A stretch of 64,000 nucleotides of DNA from Zingiber officinale (Eukaryota; Streptophyta; Magnoliopsida; Zingiberales; Zingiberaceae): positions 34,385,511-34,449,510 of the forward strand of contig NC_056000.1 in the NCBI RefSeq assembly GCF_018446385.1. The letters are read 5' to 3'. The notes under the pieces are model-generated. The model saw only the letters and a program-made list of their open reading frames with translations, had not been told where the DNA came from and did no database searches. Below are positions 11,031 through 23,307 of this stretch, piece by piece (within the stretch, counting starts at the first letter, position 1; each line of letters opens with the position of its first letter). Position numbers and translations under genes: made by a program.

Positions 11031-11624
11031 ATGGATTCCGGCCTCACCCTGCAGCGCGCCACCCTGCTCCTCCTCTCCGCCTCCCTCCCGATCGCCTTCC
11101 TCTGGTTCAACGTCCGCATTATCCTCCTCCGATGCGGGTAGGACGCGGAGATTGCGACGGCAGCGCAGGTGTTCGTCGCGGCAGCCTCGCCGAATCTCCT
11201 CCTCCTGTCCTTACTACACCCGCTCCGCGTCTTCCTCCACTCCCAGAACATCACCCTCCCAGTCACCTACTGCTCCTCCTTCTGCGTCGCGCTCCATGGC
11301 CCGCTCACGTACGTTCTCGTCGTTCGCCTCCGCCTCGGCATAGCTGGCGTGGTGGCAGCCATGGTGTGTACCAACCTCAACCTCCTTGTTTGCCTCCTCC
11401 TCTTCCTCCTCCTCTCTGGCGCATGCCGCGATACGTGTCCCGACGGTGGAGGCGACTTCCTCTCTTGTGAATGCTTCCGCGGGTGGCCAGCGCTGCTCCG
11501 CCTTGCGGCGCCATCTTGCGTCTCCGTCTGCCTAGAATGGTGGTGGTGGGCAGATGACCGGATTCCGGCGCAGTCACATCCGGATTCCGGCCGTGATCAC
11601 GTTAGCGGTGGGCAGATGGCCGGC
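10943..11624. repeat. Perfect 20-bp inverted repeats flanking the MATE fragment
   Basis: GCCGGCCATCTGCCCACCGC at 10943-10962 and its exact reverse complement at 11605-11624 bracket the transporter-like sequence. Partial further copies (GCAGATGACCGG near 11550) occur on the right side. The arrangement resembles a gene fragment inside a foldback or Pack-type transposon. No terminal motif or target duplication was found. Confidence 0.55.
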
Positions 11625-11651
11625 GGCAGGGCGGGCATGCGAAAATTTTGA
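11031..11651 (+). pseudogene. Fragment of a MATE (multidrug and toxic compound extrusion) transporter
   Basis: One uninterrupted frame, apart from a TAG at 11139-11141, matches the middle of plant DTX/MATE carriers: TLQRATLLLLSASLPIAFLW, then LLHPLRVFLHSQNITLPVTY, YVLVVRLRLGIAGVVAAM, CTNLNLLVC, ECFRGWPALLRLAAPSCVS and VCLEWWWW. The stop replaces what family members have as glutamine (CAG to TAG). Homology ends abruptly near 11550; the tail to 11651 is unrelated. It lacks the first helices and the whole second half of the roughly 480-residue family protein. The high GC is unlike its AT-rich surroundings and indicates a recently captured genomic fragment. Not functional as a transporter. Confidence 0.8.
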
Positions 11652-13908
11652 TATCTCAAAGTGGTGGTCATAGAAGGTTCAAAGCTTTCTCATCCTCTCC
11701 ATGATCGACAAATAAATTTTAGCTTGTCCAGTGTTAACTATAACTATAGAGCAAACGTTCAGTGCCGACGGCAATATATTAGATGAACGACGATCAACTT
11801 TGTCTCCCAACTCATTGGAAGCCCAAGCATTACTGATCAACAATTGGACCAGAGCCGAGAAAAGAATCCAAGGAATGTAACTTTTAGATGACAAAATTAA
11901 AGATTTTGATACTGAAGGAACAAATACAACAAGAACCGGAAATGGAAGTAAGTGACAATATAAAAGGGTAAAAATATAAAAGAACTACATGACCTTTGAT
12001 TCCCTTATACCCTAAGGGGGTATGTAGGCAACTTAAATAAGTGCAAGCACTTTTGTAAATAAACTTTAATTTTTAATTTTTAATTTTTAATTTTTAATTT
12101 TAATTTTTTTTAATATAATAATCTTGAAATGTGTTGAACTGTGAACCAACGATTTTAAACCGTGAACTGTAACTATCTTGGGAGGTTAAGGTTAAGGGTT
12201 GACATGCTAGAAAATGTTGAGCTAACACTTTCGAACCGTCGAACCATCGACTCCAAACCATGGTCAGGTCTATAGACAAGCAAAGTCTAAGCAGGTTGTG
12301 GAACTAGGCAGGAAGTCCAAATGGGTCAAGTGAACCTGACATCTGGCAGGTGGATTTGATAGGTCTGGAGGATCCAATATCAAATCAAGTGAAAGCTCTG
12401 GCAGGCCAATCTGATGTTGAGCGATTAAAATCCAAACAGGTCTGGAAGACCCAATGTTTGGCAGGGGAGTTAAGCTAAGCTCCTGGAGGGAGTGCAATGA
12501 GGTCGTGTACCAGTAGGAAAAAACCTTAGGTATTGATCTAACTAAATAAACCAGGAGGTTTCTAAGTTGAGATCAAGATAGTCTTAATTGTCTCATGCAT
12601 GCAATTATATCTCTATCTAACTTTGTTTTGTAGAATTATTATTATATTATTATTATGCTAACTTTGTTTTATAGATTGAATAAAGTTTGAGTTGACCGAG
12701 GGTTCGATCGACTGAACAAGAGGCTTAGTCGATGGATCTGGCTAGTGTGGCATAGATAAGATCATGTTCTATAAATTTGGAAACATAGTGTTATCAATCG
12801 ACTAAAAGCTTGGATCAGTTGATCGATCCAATTTTGACAACGATAAAGATCAGATCGAATCAACGCAGAAAAGGTAGATTTAGGTTCGGTCGACTGATCA
12901 GCTAGATTGGTCGACCAAACCGTGTAATTTACGAGATCAGACTGATCTGATCAAAGTAAAGAAGGAAAGATGTGGAGGTTTAGTCGACGGATGGTTGGTT
13001 CAGTCGACTGAACGTGTTTTCATTCATCCGAGCCGAGAAGCAACAAATTCATTTCAATCACACTCACTGCTTTATCTTTGCTGTTGCAGCGCGTGCAAGT
13101 TTTACTACTAACTACGCCAAGAGATCATCTGACAACCTACGCCTAAGACTTAATCTTCATTATCGGAATATTTTATTTCTGTACTTGCATTGTAACTATT
13201 CATATCATATATCTGTACAATTCAAGAATTTAGTGGATTATTCAATGAAAATGATCAAGGGTCGCGGGCCTTAGAGTAGTAGTTGGTGGACTGTGAACTA
13301 AGTAAAAAAAAAGGGAAATGTGTTCTTGTGTTTATTTCTTTCTGCTACACTTTGATTTACATTTAAAAGAAAAGATTTTAATCGAACGAGATTCACCTTC
13401 CTCTCGTTTATTACGATCCAACAATTTATAATTAAATCTACAATAAATTTCTACTCATAAAACATGGTATAAACACCAAATTTATCGTACAAGATGGTAA
13501 AAATGTCAAGTATAAGAGTCAAAATAATACATAAAAATGCCAATATCAACTATTCCACACTTATTTTTGCATGTCTCAGGCAAATATAGAAAACAACTAA
13601 AGTCTCATTCCCCCAAACAATCCCCAATCACACTTAAAAGATTGTAAAAGGTACCTAAGACTGTTAATTTCAAAGATCAAGAGGAGTAAACACCAGGCAG
13701 AAAGTCTTGATGGATAGCTAGGTAGAGAAGTCTTGGATATGGCTAGGCAAGAAAGACATAGTAAGTTAGTTGGACTGAGAGACAAAGAAGTCCTAGTGGG
13801 TCGATTAGATCGAGGGGCAAGAAGACCTAGAGGGTCAAGGATCGGACGTCAAATGGATAAACTTTTCGCTTGAGGAGGGCCCTGTGGTTCTTCGTTTGAG
13901 GGGGAAAT
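11652..13908. other. Non-coding LTR-like and repeat debris inside element G
   Basis: No gene is supported. A TTTTTAA-type low-complexity run occupies 12066-12112. At 12290-12490 and 13680-13850 degenerate motifs of the type GGCAGG-AGTCC / AAGTCCTAGTGGGTCG recur, and 12690-13015 is rich in palindromic TCGACTGA/TCGATCGA-like words. A border resembling an LTR end (GATCCAACA) lies at 13415-13423, suggesting another decayed LTR whose start was not found. The final part before 13909 reads as the 3' end of element G up to its purine tract. Confidence 0.5.
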
Positions 13909-14109
13909 TATTGGGGTTACAAAGTTACAAACAAAGTTTCACATTGAAAATACATGGGAAAGATAATGAGCTTATAAGGGAAAATTACTTCTATTGGTAT
14001 GAGACCTTTTGGATAAAATCTAAAAATAAAAACATGAGGATTTAAGCCTAAAGTGGATAATAGCATACAATTGTAAAGATATCTAAATTTCTTCGGTCCT
14101 AACATCTCC

Positions 14110-14925
14110 CGACCAATCTTTGTACCTCCTTAGCATTTTATAGGGATGTCATGTTCTGTAAGATTTGAACTTTCTCTGGATTGATCTCTATTCCTTTCTC
14201 AGTGATGAAGTAACCAAGGAAGCGACCACTTCAGACTCTAAACTAGTACTTGGTGAGGTCTAACTTGAGGCCAAACCTCCTTGGAGTGTTGCAAGTTTCT
14301 TCGATGTCACTGATCAAAGTGTCAACTTGAATTGACTTGATGAGGATGTCATCGACGTAGATCTCCATATTTCGACCTATTTTTTGCTTAAAAACTCGAT
14401 CCATAACTAATGATATGTCACTTTTGTATTCATTAGTACGAATGATATAACAATTTAACAAAAAGTCTCTGTAGATGTGATAAAACTGACCTTTTCTTGA
14501 TCTTCTACTGCTAATAGGATTTGATGATACCCTTGATACACATCAACATACAAATAAATTCATAGCCAGCTGTTGAATCCACAAGTTGGTCTATCCAGAG
14601 GAGAGGATAGCACCATTTGCCTCGTGGCTTGGGCACTAACACTATATTTACTAGCCAAGAAGGGAACTGAACTTCCCGAATATGCTTTGTTTCAAGAAGT
14701 TTGGACACTTTCGCTCAGATTGTTTTATCTTGTTCAGAAGCCAAGTATCGCTTCTTTAGTTTAATGAGCCTGGATTTTGGGAGAATATTAAGATGATGCT
14801 CCACCAATGTGGGTGACACCTCGCTAACTTTGTGTAGTGACTAGGCGAAAACATCATGGTTTCGGATGAGGCAAGCTACCAACCTTTCCTTCAATTTGGT
14901 GACAAGTTAGCTGCCACTTGGGGTG
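14110..14925 (-). pseudogene. Ty3/gypsy reverse transcriptase fragment
   Basis: Minus-strand reading from 14925 down shows gypsy RT order: RNHDVFA, VSPTLVEHHLNILPKSR, KKRYLASEQDKTI, KLLETKHIREVQFPSWL with NIVLVPKPRGKW, then the catalytic box in VFKQKIGRNMEIYVDDIL with the YVDD aspartates intact, ETCNTPRRFGLKLDLTKY and, near the end, NAKEVQRLVG. Stops and frameshifts occur throughout, and about 200 bp between 14461 and 14511 is scrambled. It is the upstream half of the pol whose thumb and RNase H lie at 5138-5870 and 2153-2585. Confidence 0.8.
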
Positions 14926-15198
14926 ACACAACTAATAACTAGTATTTTGATGAATTATTTTGGCTTATATACTTGATGTTTTTAATCTTTCATATGCTTA
15001 ACTTCGTATTTATATCATGTTTATGAGTAGGAATCTATTTCGGACTTTATTGTATTTTTTCTACATTTGTGGTATTAATTCTCACAATAAAAATATGATT
15101 TTGTAGGGAATTAAAGATGAGTCATGGGCTCGAGCCAAGCTAAAACAATCTTAAAGAGAGCTTGGTTAATCTTGGTCCAGTTCACCATCCATAGGAGA
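14926..15198. other. Unassigned sequence at left flank of element B
   Basis: No gene seen. Its last five bases, GGAGA (15194-15198), are the left copy of the target duplication of element B, so it was originally continuous with 49432 onward. Confidence 0.5.
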
Positions 15199-16966
15199 TG
15201 TTGGGATTTTCGAGCTGCAAAAATCGCTTTTTGCGTTGCGAAAACCTCGAAATCCCATGCCACTGGATCCGTACGAAGATTAAAAGAATAAAAAAATTTC
15301 GTGTACATGTTTTTCTATCCTAGATCTACATTAGATCTACATGGTTAAGAGATTACCCTTGTAGCGAAGCCCTTTGCGAATCCCGCTCGTCCAAAAGTTG
15401 TCGGATCTCGAGTGTGTTCAAGTGGACACACCTCTATACGTATCCACACGAACAATAGAGATGGAGAAAACACTTAGAGTGTGCTAGCACTCTAAAGGTG
15501 TTCGGCCAAGGCGGAGGAGAGGGAGAGAAGAAGAAGTAAGGAGGAATAATAATGATCGATAATGAAAATAAGAGTAAAAAATGACTTAAGTATTTTCATC
15601 TAATGAAAATACTTAATACTCATTAACACCATTAATGAGCCTCATTAATGAGCCTTAATGAGTATTTAATATTCTTCATTAAATGACCATTTTGAAACTC
15701 ATTCAAAATTTGAATCTAAAATTCAAATTGAATTCCATTTATCATTGAATTCAAAATTCAATGAATATCATCATTAAGCCTTACTTGAGTCTAACTCAAG
15801 TCTAGCCTCACTTGAGTCTAACTCAAGTCTAACCTCACTTGAGTCTAACTCAAGTCTAACCTCACTTGAGTCTAACTCAAGTCTAACTCAATCGAGTCTT
15901 ACTCAATTAATCTAATTTGGATTACTCTTAATCCAATTTGGTTCATCACATGAACCTAATCCTCTAGGTACATCAAATGAACCTAATATCCATCAAATGA
16001 ACCTAATCTCCATCTAATTGCCCTTTGTGTGTGACCCTATAGGTTCTTGTAACGTTGGCAATGCTTCTAAACCCATTTAGAAGCATAAGTAATGAGCAGT
16101 ATCTAGCAACACATCATTACTACCCAAGTTACAAGAATATTGAGATCCAACATCACCTTGTGACTACTAATTGTGACTCTTCACAATATATGATAATTGT
16201 TCTTCTATCCTTGACATCTAGATTGATCAATTTGAGGCATAGACAGTGTCATCCTCTGATCAATCTAAATCTTGAACTCTAAGTAGACTCACTCTAATCA
16301 AATGAGCTCAATATCTCATATTGACTCATTTGGGCATGACCATACACTTAGTGGTCTCACTCTATCAAGAATAACGATGTCACTCCCGTTGTATAGGAGG
16401 GATAGATCCCATCTACATCACTCACATCCCTCCGCATAATTTGTTACATACCGAGTAATCGCCTTTATAGTCCACACAATTACGGGTGACGTTTGGCGAA
16501 GTCAAAGTATGTAACTCCTTATGTAGGGAACCATGGTGACTTTAGGTCGAAGGACTAATAGTCATACTAATAGCCACATGAGAAAGTATATGACATTCAT
16601 ATAACGATCTATGATACTTTCTCATGGCGGGTCATTCAGTATACATTCTCCAATGCATACCCATGTGTCAACTTGATATATCTATATCCATGACTTGTGA
16701 GATCAAGTCATCAAGTTGACCTACATCCTAGTCTCGTCGCATTAACATTGTCCCTGAATGTTAATACTTGACTAGGAATGATTAAGAGTAGTGTTCTCTA
16801 TACCATCTCACTATCAATTCAACTAATCGATTGATATAGATAAGAACCTTCTACTCAAGGACGCTATTATACTTAGTTATTTGGCACCAATACAAGTAAG
16901 TATAATAACCAAAACAAACGCCTTTATATACATAAGAATATGATACAATGAGTCCATACAACAATC
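15199..16966 (-). repeat. Element B 3' LTR, main part (continues at 33071-33103)
   Basis: The LTR is about 1801 bp once element A is removed. It starts TGTTGGG and is cut after CAATC (16962-16966), the target duplication of A, whose other copy reads TAATC (33066-33070). It holds a minisatellite (15781-15890) with about four 27-bp units. The right LTR (47596-49426) is its partner and is clearly divergent, so B is the oldest copia layer. Confidence 0.9.
15781..15890. repeat. 27-bp minisatellite in the left LTR of B (about 4 units)
   Basis: The unit is CCTCACTTGAGTCTAACTC plus AAGTCTAA; the core CTTGAG...CTCAAG is palindromic. The right LTR has about 6 units at 48178-48339. Confidence 0.85.
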
Positions 16967-19364
16967 TGTTGGTTGCTACTTGGAAAACCTAGAGGTTCCA
17001 CTGTACAAAACTTTTGTACAAAGGTCTGAACCTTTTCCTAGCTACCATGTGTTCTTTTAAATTAAATTTTGGATCGCCTGCGGAACTTAACACGTTTGAT
17101 CCAAAACTTAATTTATTTGTTCTTTTAGGTTTAGACTTGGATCTCCTGCGGAACTTAACACGTTCGATCCAAATCACCTAAGTTATTAATTCCATTAAAT
17201 ATTAATTTCCATAATTGGTTCCCAGTACTGACGTGGCGAGGCACATGACCTTCTTGGATATGGGAACAACCACCACCGACTAGACAAAACATTTTAAGGA
17301 AAGCTAATATTTAATTTCCTAAAATAACTTTAGGTTAACCAAAAGGAACAATCAAATCACATGGAAAAGAAGAAAACATAAGAACACTACATCGAAAATA
17401 AATTCAAAATACTAGAATCGTAAGCTTCTCGTATTTGGTATTATTTTCAAAAATAACTAGTATGATGCGGAAATGAAAAATACTAGTTATACCTTTTAGA
17501 AAGACCTCTTGATCTTCTACCGTATTCCTCTTCTAACCTCGGACATGTGTGGGCAACGATCTTCCGAGATGAGAAACCACCAATGCACCTTCTTCTCCTC
17601 CTTGCTAGGTTCGGCCAAATCAAAAGCTTCACCAAGGAAGAAGAAAAAACACCAACCAAGCTCCAAGGGATGCAAGCTTTCTCTCCTCCTTCTTCTTCTT
17701 CTCCAAGTAGTATCCGGCCGCCACAAGAGCTAAAAGCAAGAAAGAGGTTTCGGCCACCACAAAGAGGAAGAGAGGGAGAGAGGATGGCCGACCACAACAC
17801 CAAGGAAAAGAGGGAGAAAATAATAGAAGTTGTAACCCATGAAGGCACCCCAACCCCTTCTTTTATATTCCTTGGCTTTGGCAAATAAGGAAATTTAATT
17901 ACAATAAAATTTTCTTAGCTTTACTTGACAACAATTAATTAAGAAAAATTAAATAAAATTTCCTAATTAATTGTATGTGGCCGGCCACCTCATGTAGAAC
18001 AAATAAGATAATTTTTAATCAACAATTAAAACTTCCTTATTTGTCTTTGGAAATTTTAAAAAATAAAATTTCCCTTTAAAATCCCTTCATGGTTGATAAA
18101 AAGAAATTTCTATAATTTTAATTTTTCAACATGTGAATAATTTTCAAAGAGAAAAATAAAATATCTTTCCAATATACAAATAAGGAAAGAGATCTAATCT
18201 CTTTTCTTAATCTTTTGTAGAAGAGATATTTTAATTTTAATTCTCTTTAATAAATTATATCTTCCACATAAGAAAAATTTAAAATTAAAATTCTTTTAAA
18301 TTTAATGGGGGCCGACCACCTAAGCTTGGGTTCAAGCTAGGGCCGGCCACCCATGAATCAAGGCTTGGCCAGCCCTAGCTTGAACCACAAGCTAGCTTGG
18401 CCGACCCCCTAATCATGGGTATGAAGGTGGGTATAGGTGGGTATAGTACTCTATAAATAAGAGGCTACAATAGGGACCGAGAGGAGGAATTAGTTTTGGT
18501 CTCCCGATAAAATTAAGCATCCCGTGTTCGCCCCGAACACACAACTTAATTTTATCAATAATAATTCATTCCACTAGAGAACTATTATTGAACTACCGTA
18601 CCAATCCCAAATTACATTTTTGGGCTCCTTCTTATTATGAGTGTGTTAGTCTCCCTGTGTTTAAGATGTCGAATGTCCACTAATTAAGTGAGTTACTGAC
18701 AACTCATTTAATTAATATCTTAATCCAAGAATAATACCACTCAACCTTATCGTCATGTCGGACTAAGTCCACCTGCAGGGTTTAACATGACAATCTTTAT
18801 GAGCTCATCTTGGGGACATTATCAACCTAGATTACTAGGACACAGTTTCCTTCTATAATCAAGAACACACACTATAAGTGATATCATTTCCCAACTTATC
18901 GGGCTTATTGATTCATCGAACTAAATCTCACCCATTGATAAATTAAATAAATAAATATCAAATATATGTGTTTATTATTATATTAGGATTAAGAGCACAC
19001 ACTTCCATAATAACTGAGGTCTTTGTTTCTTTATAAAGTCAGTATAAAAGAAACGACCTCTAATGGTCCTACTCAATACACTCTAAGTGTACTAGTGTAA
19101 TTATATATAGTTAAGATAAACTAATTCCTAATTACACTACGACCTTCCAATGGTTTGTTCCTTTCCATTTTGGTCGTGAGCTACTGTTTATAATTTATAA
19201 GGTACTGATAACATCATCTTCTGCATGTGACACCACATACTATGTTATCTACAATATAAATTAATTGAACAACTACAAACAAATATAGATAATTTGACCA
19301 AATGTGATTCATTATTCAAAATAAATGTTTACAAAAGCTTAGGCTTTCAGTATACACTCCAACA
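16967..19364 (-). repeat. Element A 3' LTR (2398 bp)
   Basis: Borders TGTTGG...CCAACA. On the minus strand it carries the U3 hairpin pair (18506-18590), a TATA-like TATTTATAG (about 18452) and the duplicated U5 hairpin near 17040-17170. A purine tract reading AGTGGGAGAT on the minus strand lies directly inside at 19365-19374. Confidence 0.9.
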
Positions 19365-19374
19365 ATCTCCCACT
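19365..19374 (-). promoter_or_regulatory. Polypurine tract of element A
   Basis: Minus-strand AGTGGGAGAT immediately before the 3' LTR, the expected plus-strand DNA primer. Elements C (36210-36219) and B (33104-33113) have the same tract. Confidence 0.8.
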
Positions 19375-19385
19375 TATACTAATGA

Positions 19386-22300
19386 CTAAGTTGCCATATC
19401 TTCTACCATACATCTGATTCTCATTCCCTCCACATGCCGATCGAAAGCTTTCGCCGGAAGGGCCTTAGTGAAATGATCTGCCAGGTTATCCGCTGATGCA
19501 ATCTTGGCGATGACAACTTCTCCTCGCTTCACGATATCTCGTATCAGGTGGTACTTGCGCTCTATATGTTTACTTGCCTTGTGAGCTCGTGGTTCCTTCG
19601 AGTTTGCAACTGCACCACTATTATCACAATAAATTGTGATGATTTTGGGCAAACCAGGAATCACATCTAAGTCCATTAGAAAGTTCCTGAGCCATACTGC
19701 TTCTTTAGCTGCCTCAGAGGCTGCTACATACTCAGCTTCCATGGTTGAGTCCGAAACGCATTTCTGCTTAACACTCCTCCATGAAATGGCTCCACCTCCT
19801 AAAGTAAACACATAGCTTGATGTAGACTTACTGTTGTCCCTATCTGATTGGAAATCTAAATCCGTGTAACCCACAGGGAGCAAATCGTCTGCTTGGTAAA
19901 CTAGCATATAATCTCTAGTCCTTCTCAGGTACTTTAATATATGCTTTACCGCAGTCCAATGTCCTTGTCCAGGGTTACTCTGATATCTACTGACCATGCC
20001 CACGGCAAAGCAGATATCAGGTCTCGTACATAGCATTGCATACATAAGGCTTCCTACAGCCGAAGCATAAGGAACTGCTTTCATGTCTTCTATCTCCTTT
20101 GATGTCTTTGGAGACATCTCTTTAGATAGAGCTATTCCATGACTAAAAGGTAAGAATCCTTTCTTGGAATCCTGTATGCTAAAATGAGCAAGGACTGTAT
20201 CTATATATGAAGCTTGGGACAGACACAACATTCTTTTCTTGCGATCCCTTATAACTTTGATTCCAAGAATGTGTGCCCAATCTCCTAAGTCCTTCATATC
20301 AAATTGTTTGGACAACCATACCCTTACGTCTGATAATACCTTGACATTGTTGTCAATTAACAAAATATCATCTACATATAGTACAAGAAATACCACCACG
20401 TTTCCGTTACACTTCTTGTATACACAAGACTTATCCGGACACTGAATAAATCCATATGACTGGATTACTTCATTAAACTGGATGTTCCAAGACCTAGAAG
20501 CTTGCTTCAGTCCATAAATGGACCGGTTGAGCTTGCACACTAAATGCTCTTTGTCTTTTTCAATGAACCCTTCTGGTTGCTTCATATGGATGTTCTCTTC
20601 AAGACTTCCATTTAGAAAAGCTGTCTTGACATCCATTTGCCAAATCTCATAATCCATATGAGCAACAATGGATAAGAGTATCCGGATAGACTTAAGCATG
20701 GCTACTGGTGAAAAGGTTTCCTTATAATCGATTCTCTCTTTCTGAGTGTACCCTTTTGCAACAAGCCTAGCTTTGAAGGTTTCTACCTTCCCGTCTGTCC
20801 CTCTTTTCCTTTTGTAGATCCACTTGCATCCAACGGCTTTTACACCATCAGGTGGTTCTACAAGCTCCCAGACCTTATTAGAGTACATAGACTCTATTTC
20901 AGAATTCATCGCCTTTTGCCAAGATGCTGCATCTATATCTTGGAGTGCTTCGTCATATGTTCGGGGATCAGGTTCATGTTTACCAGGGACCAAGTCCGAA
21001 GACTCTCCCAAAAACATGAACCTATCAGGCTGCCTTACAACCCTCCCACTACGACGAGGCACTGTCTGTGGTTGTGTATCATGTGTGACACGTGTTGCAG
21101 TCTCTTGTGGTACTTCATCTTGTACTGTTGGTACTAAGGTAGACGTGTCCTCTCTAAGTTCTTCTAAAACAACTTTGCTACTGGGCTTGTGATCCATTAT
21201 ATAGTCTTCTTCTAAAATCTGGGCATTGGTGCTAACAATAACCTTCTGGTCTTTAGGACTATAAAATAAACCACCTTTCGTTCCTCTGGGATATCCCACA
21301 AACACGCGAACTTCTGTACGAGATTCTAACTTATCAGCATCTGGTTTCAGCACATGTGCTGGACTACCCCAAATCCGAATATGTCTTAAACTGGGTTTTC
21401 ACTCATTCCACAATTCTGTAGAAGTAGAAGAAACTAATTTAGAAGGTACTAAGTTCAGAACGTATACTGCTATTTCCAGAACATATCCCCAAAATAAATT
21501 TGGTAATTCTGAATAACTCATCATCGATCTAACCATCTCCATAAGAGTCTTATTCCTTCGTTCTGCTACACCATTCTGTTGGGGTGTACCAGGTGTAGAC
21601 AGTTGGGATTGAATCCCGGCCTTTGATAATAATTCCTAAACTCTCCTAAGAGGTATTCGCCACCACGATCAGACCGTAGTATCTTGATACTTTTACTTAG
21701 TCGTTTCTCCACATCAGCCTTGTATTCTTTGAACTTATCAAAGCACTCGGACTTGCGGCGCATTAGGTAAATGTATCCATATCTTGAATAATCATCTATA
21801 AAAGAGACAAAATATTCAAAACCTCCTCTTGCCTGGACAGACATAGGACCACACAAATCAGAATGAACCAATTCTAACACTTCTTTGGCTCTATACCCCT
21901 TGACCTTAAAAGGCCTCTTGGTCATTTTACCTTCCAAGCAAGATTCACAAGTTAGAAAATTTTCCAACTCTAATGAACCCAAAAGTCCATCGGCTATAAG
22001 CCTCTGAATCCTACTTAAGTTAATATGACCAAGCCTTAGATGCCAAAGATATGCTTGGTTCATTTCTGAAGGTTCTTTTCTCTTATTAGAGTTAGAAGAT
22101 GAGTTATAAATTTTCTTGTTTTGCTTTGTGGGAGAAATTGGATTTAAAGTATACAAATTGCCAACTAATGCACCAGAATAGATAATCACTTTATTTCTCT
22201 TAATAACTACATCGTTACTAAAGGAAACTGAATATCCATCTAAAAACAGTTTAGAAACTGAAATTAAATTCTTTCTAAAACTGGGTACATAAAGACAATT

Positions 22301-22870
22301 TCTTAAAACCAAATTTCTATTTCTACTAAAAGATAAGTAGGCGTCTCCCACTGCAACAGCTGCCACCTTAGTAGCATTGCCCATGTAGACGGTAATCTCT
22401 CCTTCATATAGTTGTCGGGTTTCCTGGAACCCCTGCAAGGAATTGCAGACATGATCAGTGGCTCCCGTATCTACACACCAGGTGCTGGTAGATAACACCG
22501 CTAAACATGTTTCAACAACTAAAGCATGAGATATACCTTTGTTTTGGTTCCTACGAGGACAGTCCTCCTTCCAATGTCCTGACTGCTTGCAGATGAAGCA
22601 CTTGCCCTTCGGCTTCTTCATTCCAGCTTTAGGTCCTGTACTCTGAAATTTATTCACTTTCTTTACTGAACCAACTTGTTTCTTCTTCTTCTTTCCTTTC
22701 GATTTAGAAGTAGAACCATTTTCAGCATAGTGAATATGAGAATTGTGACGAAACAATCCTTCTGTTGTCTGAAGTTCTGTCAGTAGTTCCGCCAATAAAT
22801 ATACCCTTTTGTTCATATTGTAATTCAGGCGAAATTGCTCAAAACTTCTAGGTAGTGTTTGGAGGATCAT
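19386..22870 (-). pseudogene. Element A pol: zinc knuckle, protease, integrase, RT, RNase H
   Basis: Two long open segments: 22870-21566 (434 codons) and 21353-19386 (655 codons), in different frames. The first has the gag zinc knuckle CFICKQSGHWKEDC, the protease site WCVDTGATDH and the integrase zinc motif and core (HLRLGHI, CESCLEGK, LVHSDLCGPM, FIDDYSRYGY, SDRGGEYL). The second has RT ([30 protein letters not shown] with YVDD) and RNase H (IYCDNSGAVANSKEP, KHIERKYHLIRD, NLADHFTKALP). A frameshift at about 21,570-21,600 and at least one stop near 21,400 break the integrase tail. The order IN-RT-RH defines copia. It would otherwise make the proteins for reverse transcription and integration. 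Preservation suggests a fairly young element. Confidence 0.9.
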
Positions 22871-23307
22871 ATCGATCTGAGTTTCCCCATCAATTTCTCC
22901 TCCAAGGATCTATATTTCGTTTAGATAAGCCATCATCTTTAGGATATGATCCCTCACAGGAGTACCCTCTTGCATGGTGGCTGTCATTATCTTTCTCATG
23001 GCTTCTTGTCTAGAAGCCCGATCCTGATGACCAAAGAGTTCCTTGAGATTGTTCATAATATCATAAGTTGTTGGTAAATCTTGATGCTGATGTTGCAATA
23101 CATTTGACATTGAAGCCAAAATGTAACACCACGCCATCTCATCTGCTTTTACCCATTTCCTATGATATTCAATCTCCTCTTGGGTAGATTCACCAGTGGG
23201 TGCATCAGGACAAGGCTCAGTCAGTACAAACTTATAGCTTTCAGCAGTAAGAACAATGTCCAAGTTCCTTTTCCAATCTATATAAATATGACCAGTAAGT
23301 CTATTCT

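Larger units (their letters stand above)
5876..14104 (+). mobile_element. Short-LTR retroelement G (8.2 kb including later insertions)
   Basis: Two direct repeats bound it: 5876-6033 (truncated) and 13909-14104 (196 bp), both starting TATTGG and containing the shared stretch TTGGTATGAGACCTTTTGG. The right copy ends CCTAACA. The duplication TCTCC flanks both sides (5871-5875, 14105-14109). A purine-rich tract, TTTGAGGGGGAAAT, sits right before the right LTR, which sets plus orientation. No gag or pol of its own is recognisable. The interior holds a dead hAT element, a MATE fragment and LTR-like debris. The original core may be a non-autonomous element (TRIM or LARD type). Confidence 0.65.

Noticed and set aside
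10745-11577. Long frames opposite or shifted to the MATE fragment, up to 173 codons
   Set aside because: Shadows produced by high GC content. Only the frame starting at 11031 has family similarity.
13014-13274. 86-codon plus-strand frame
   Set aside because: No domain, AT-rich, located in LTR-like debris of element G.
17483-17888. 133-codon frame and similar ones at 28993-29405, 31219-31599, 34646-34873 and 41851-42078
   Set aside because: All fall in the purine/pyrimidine-rich middle of the family's LTRs and appear on both strands; frames are not consistently conserved.
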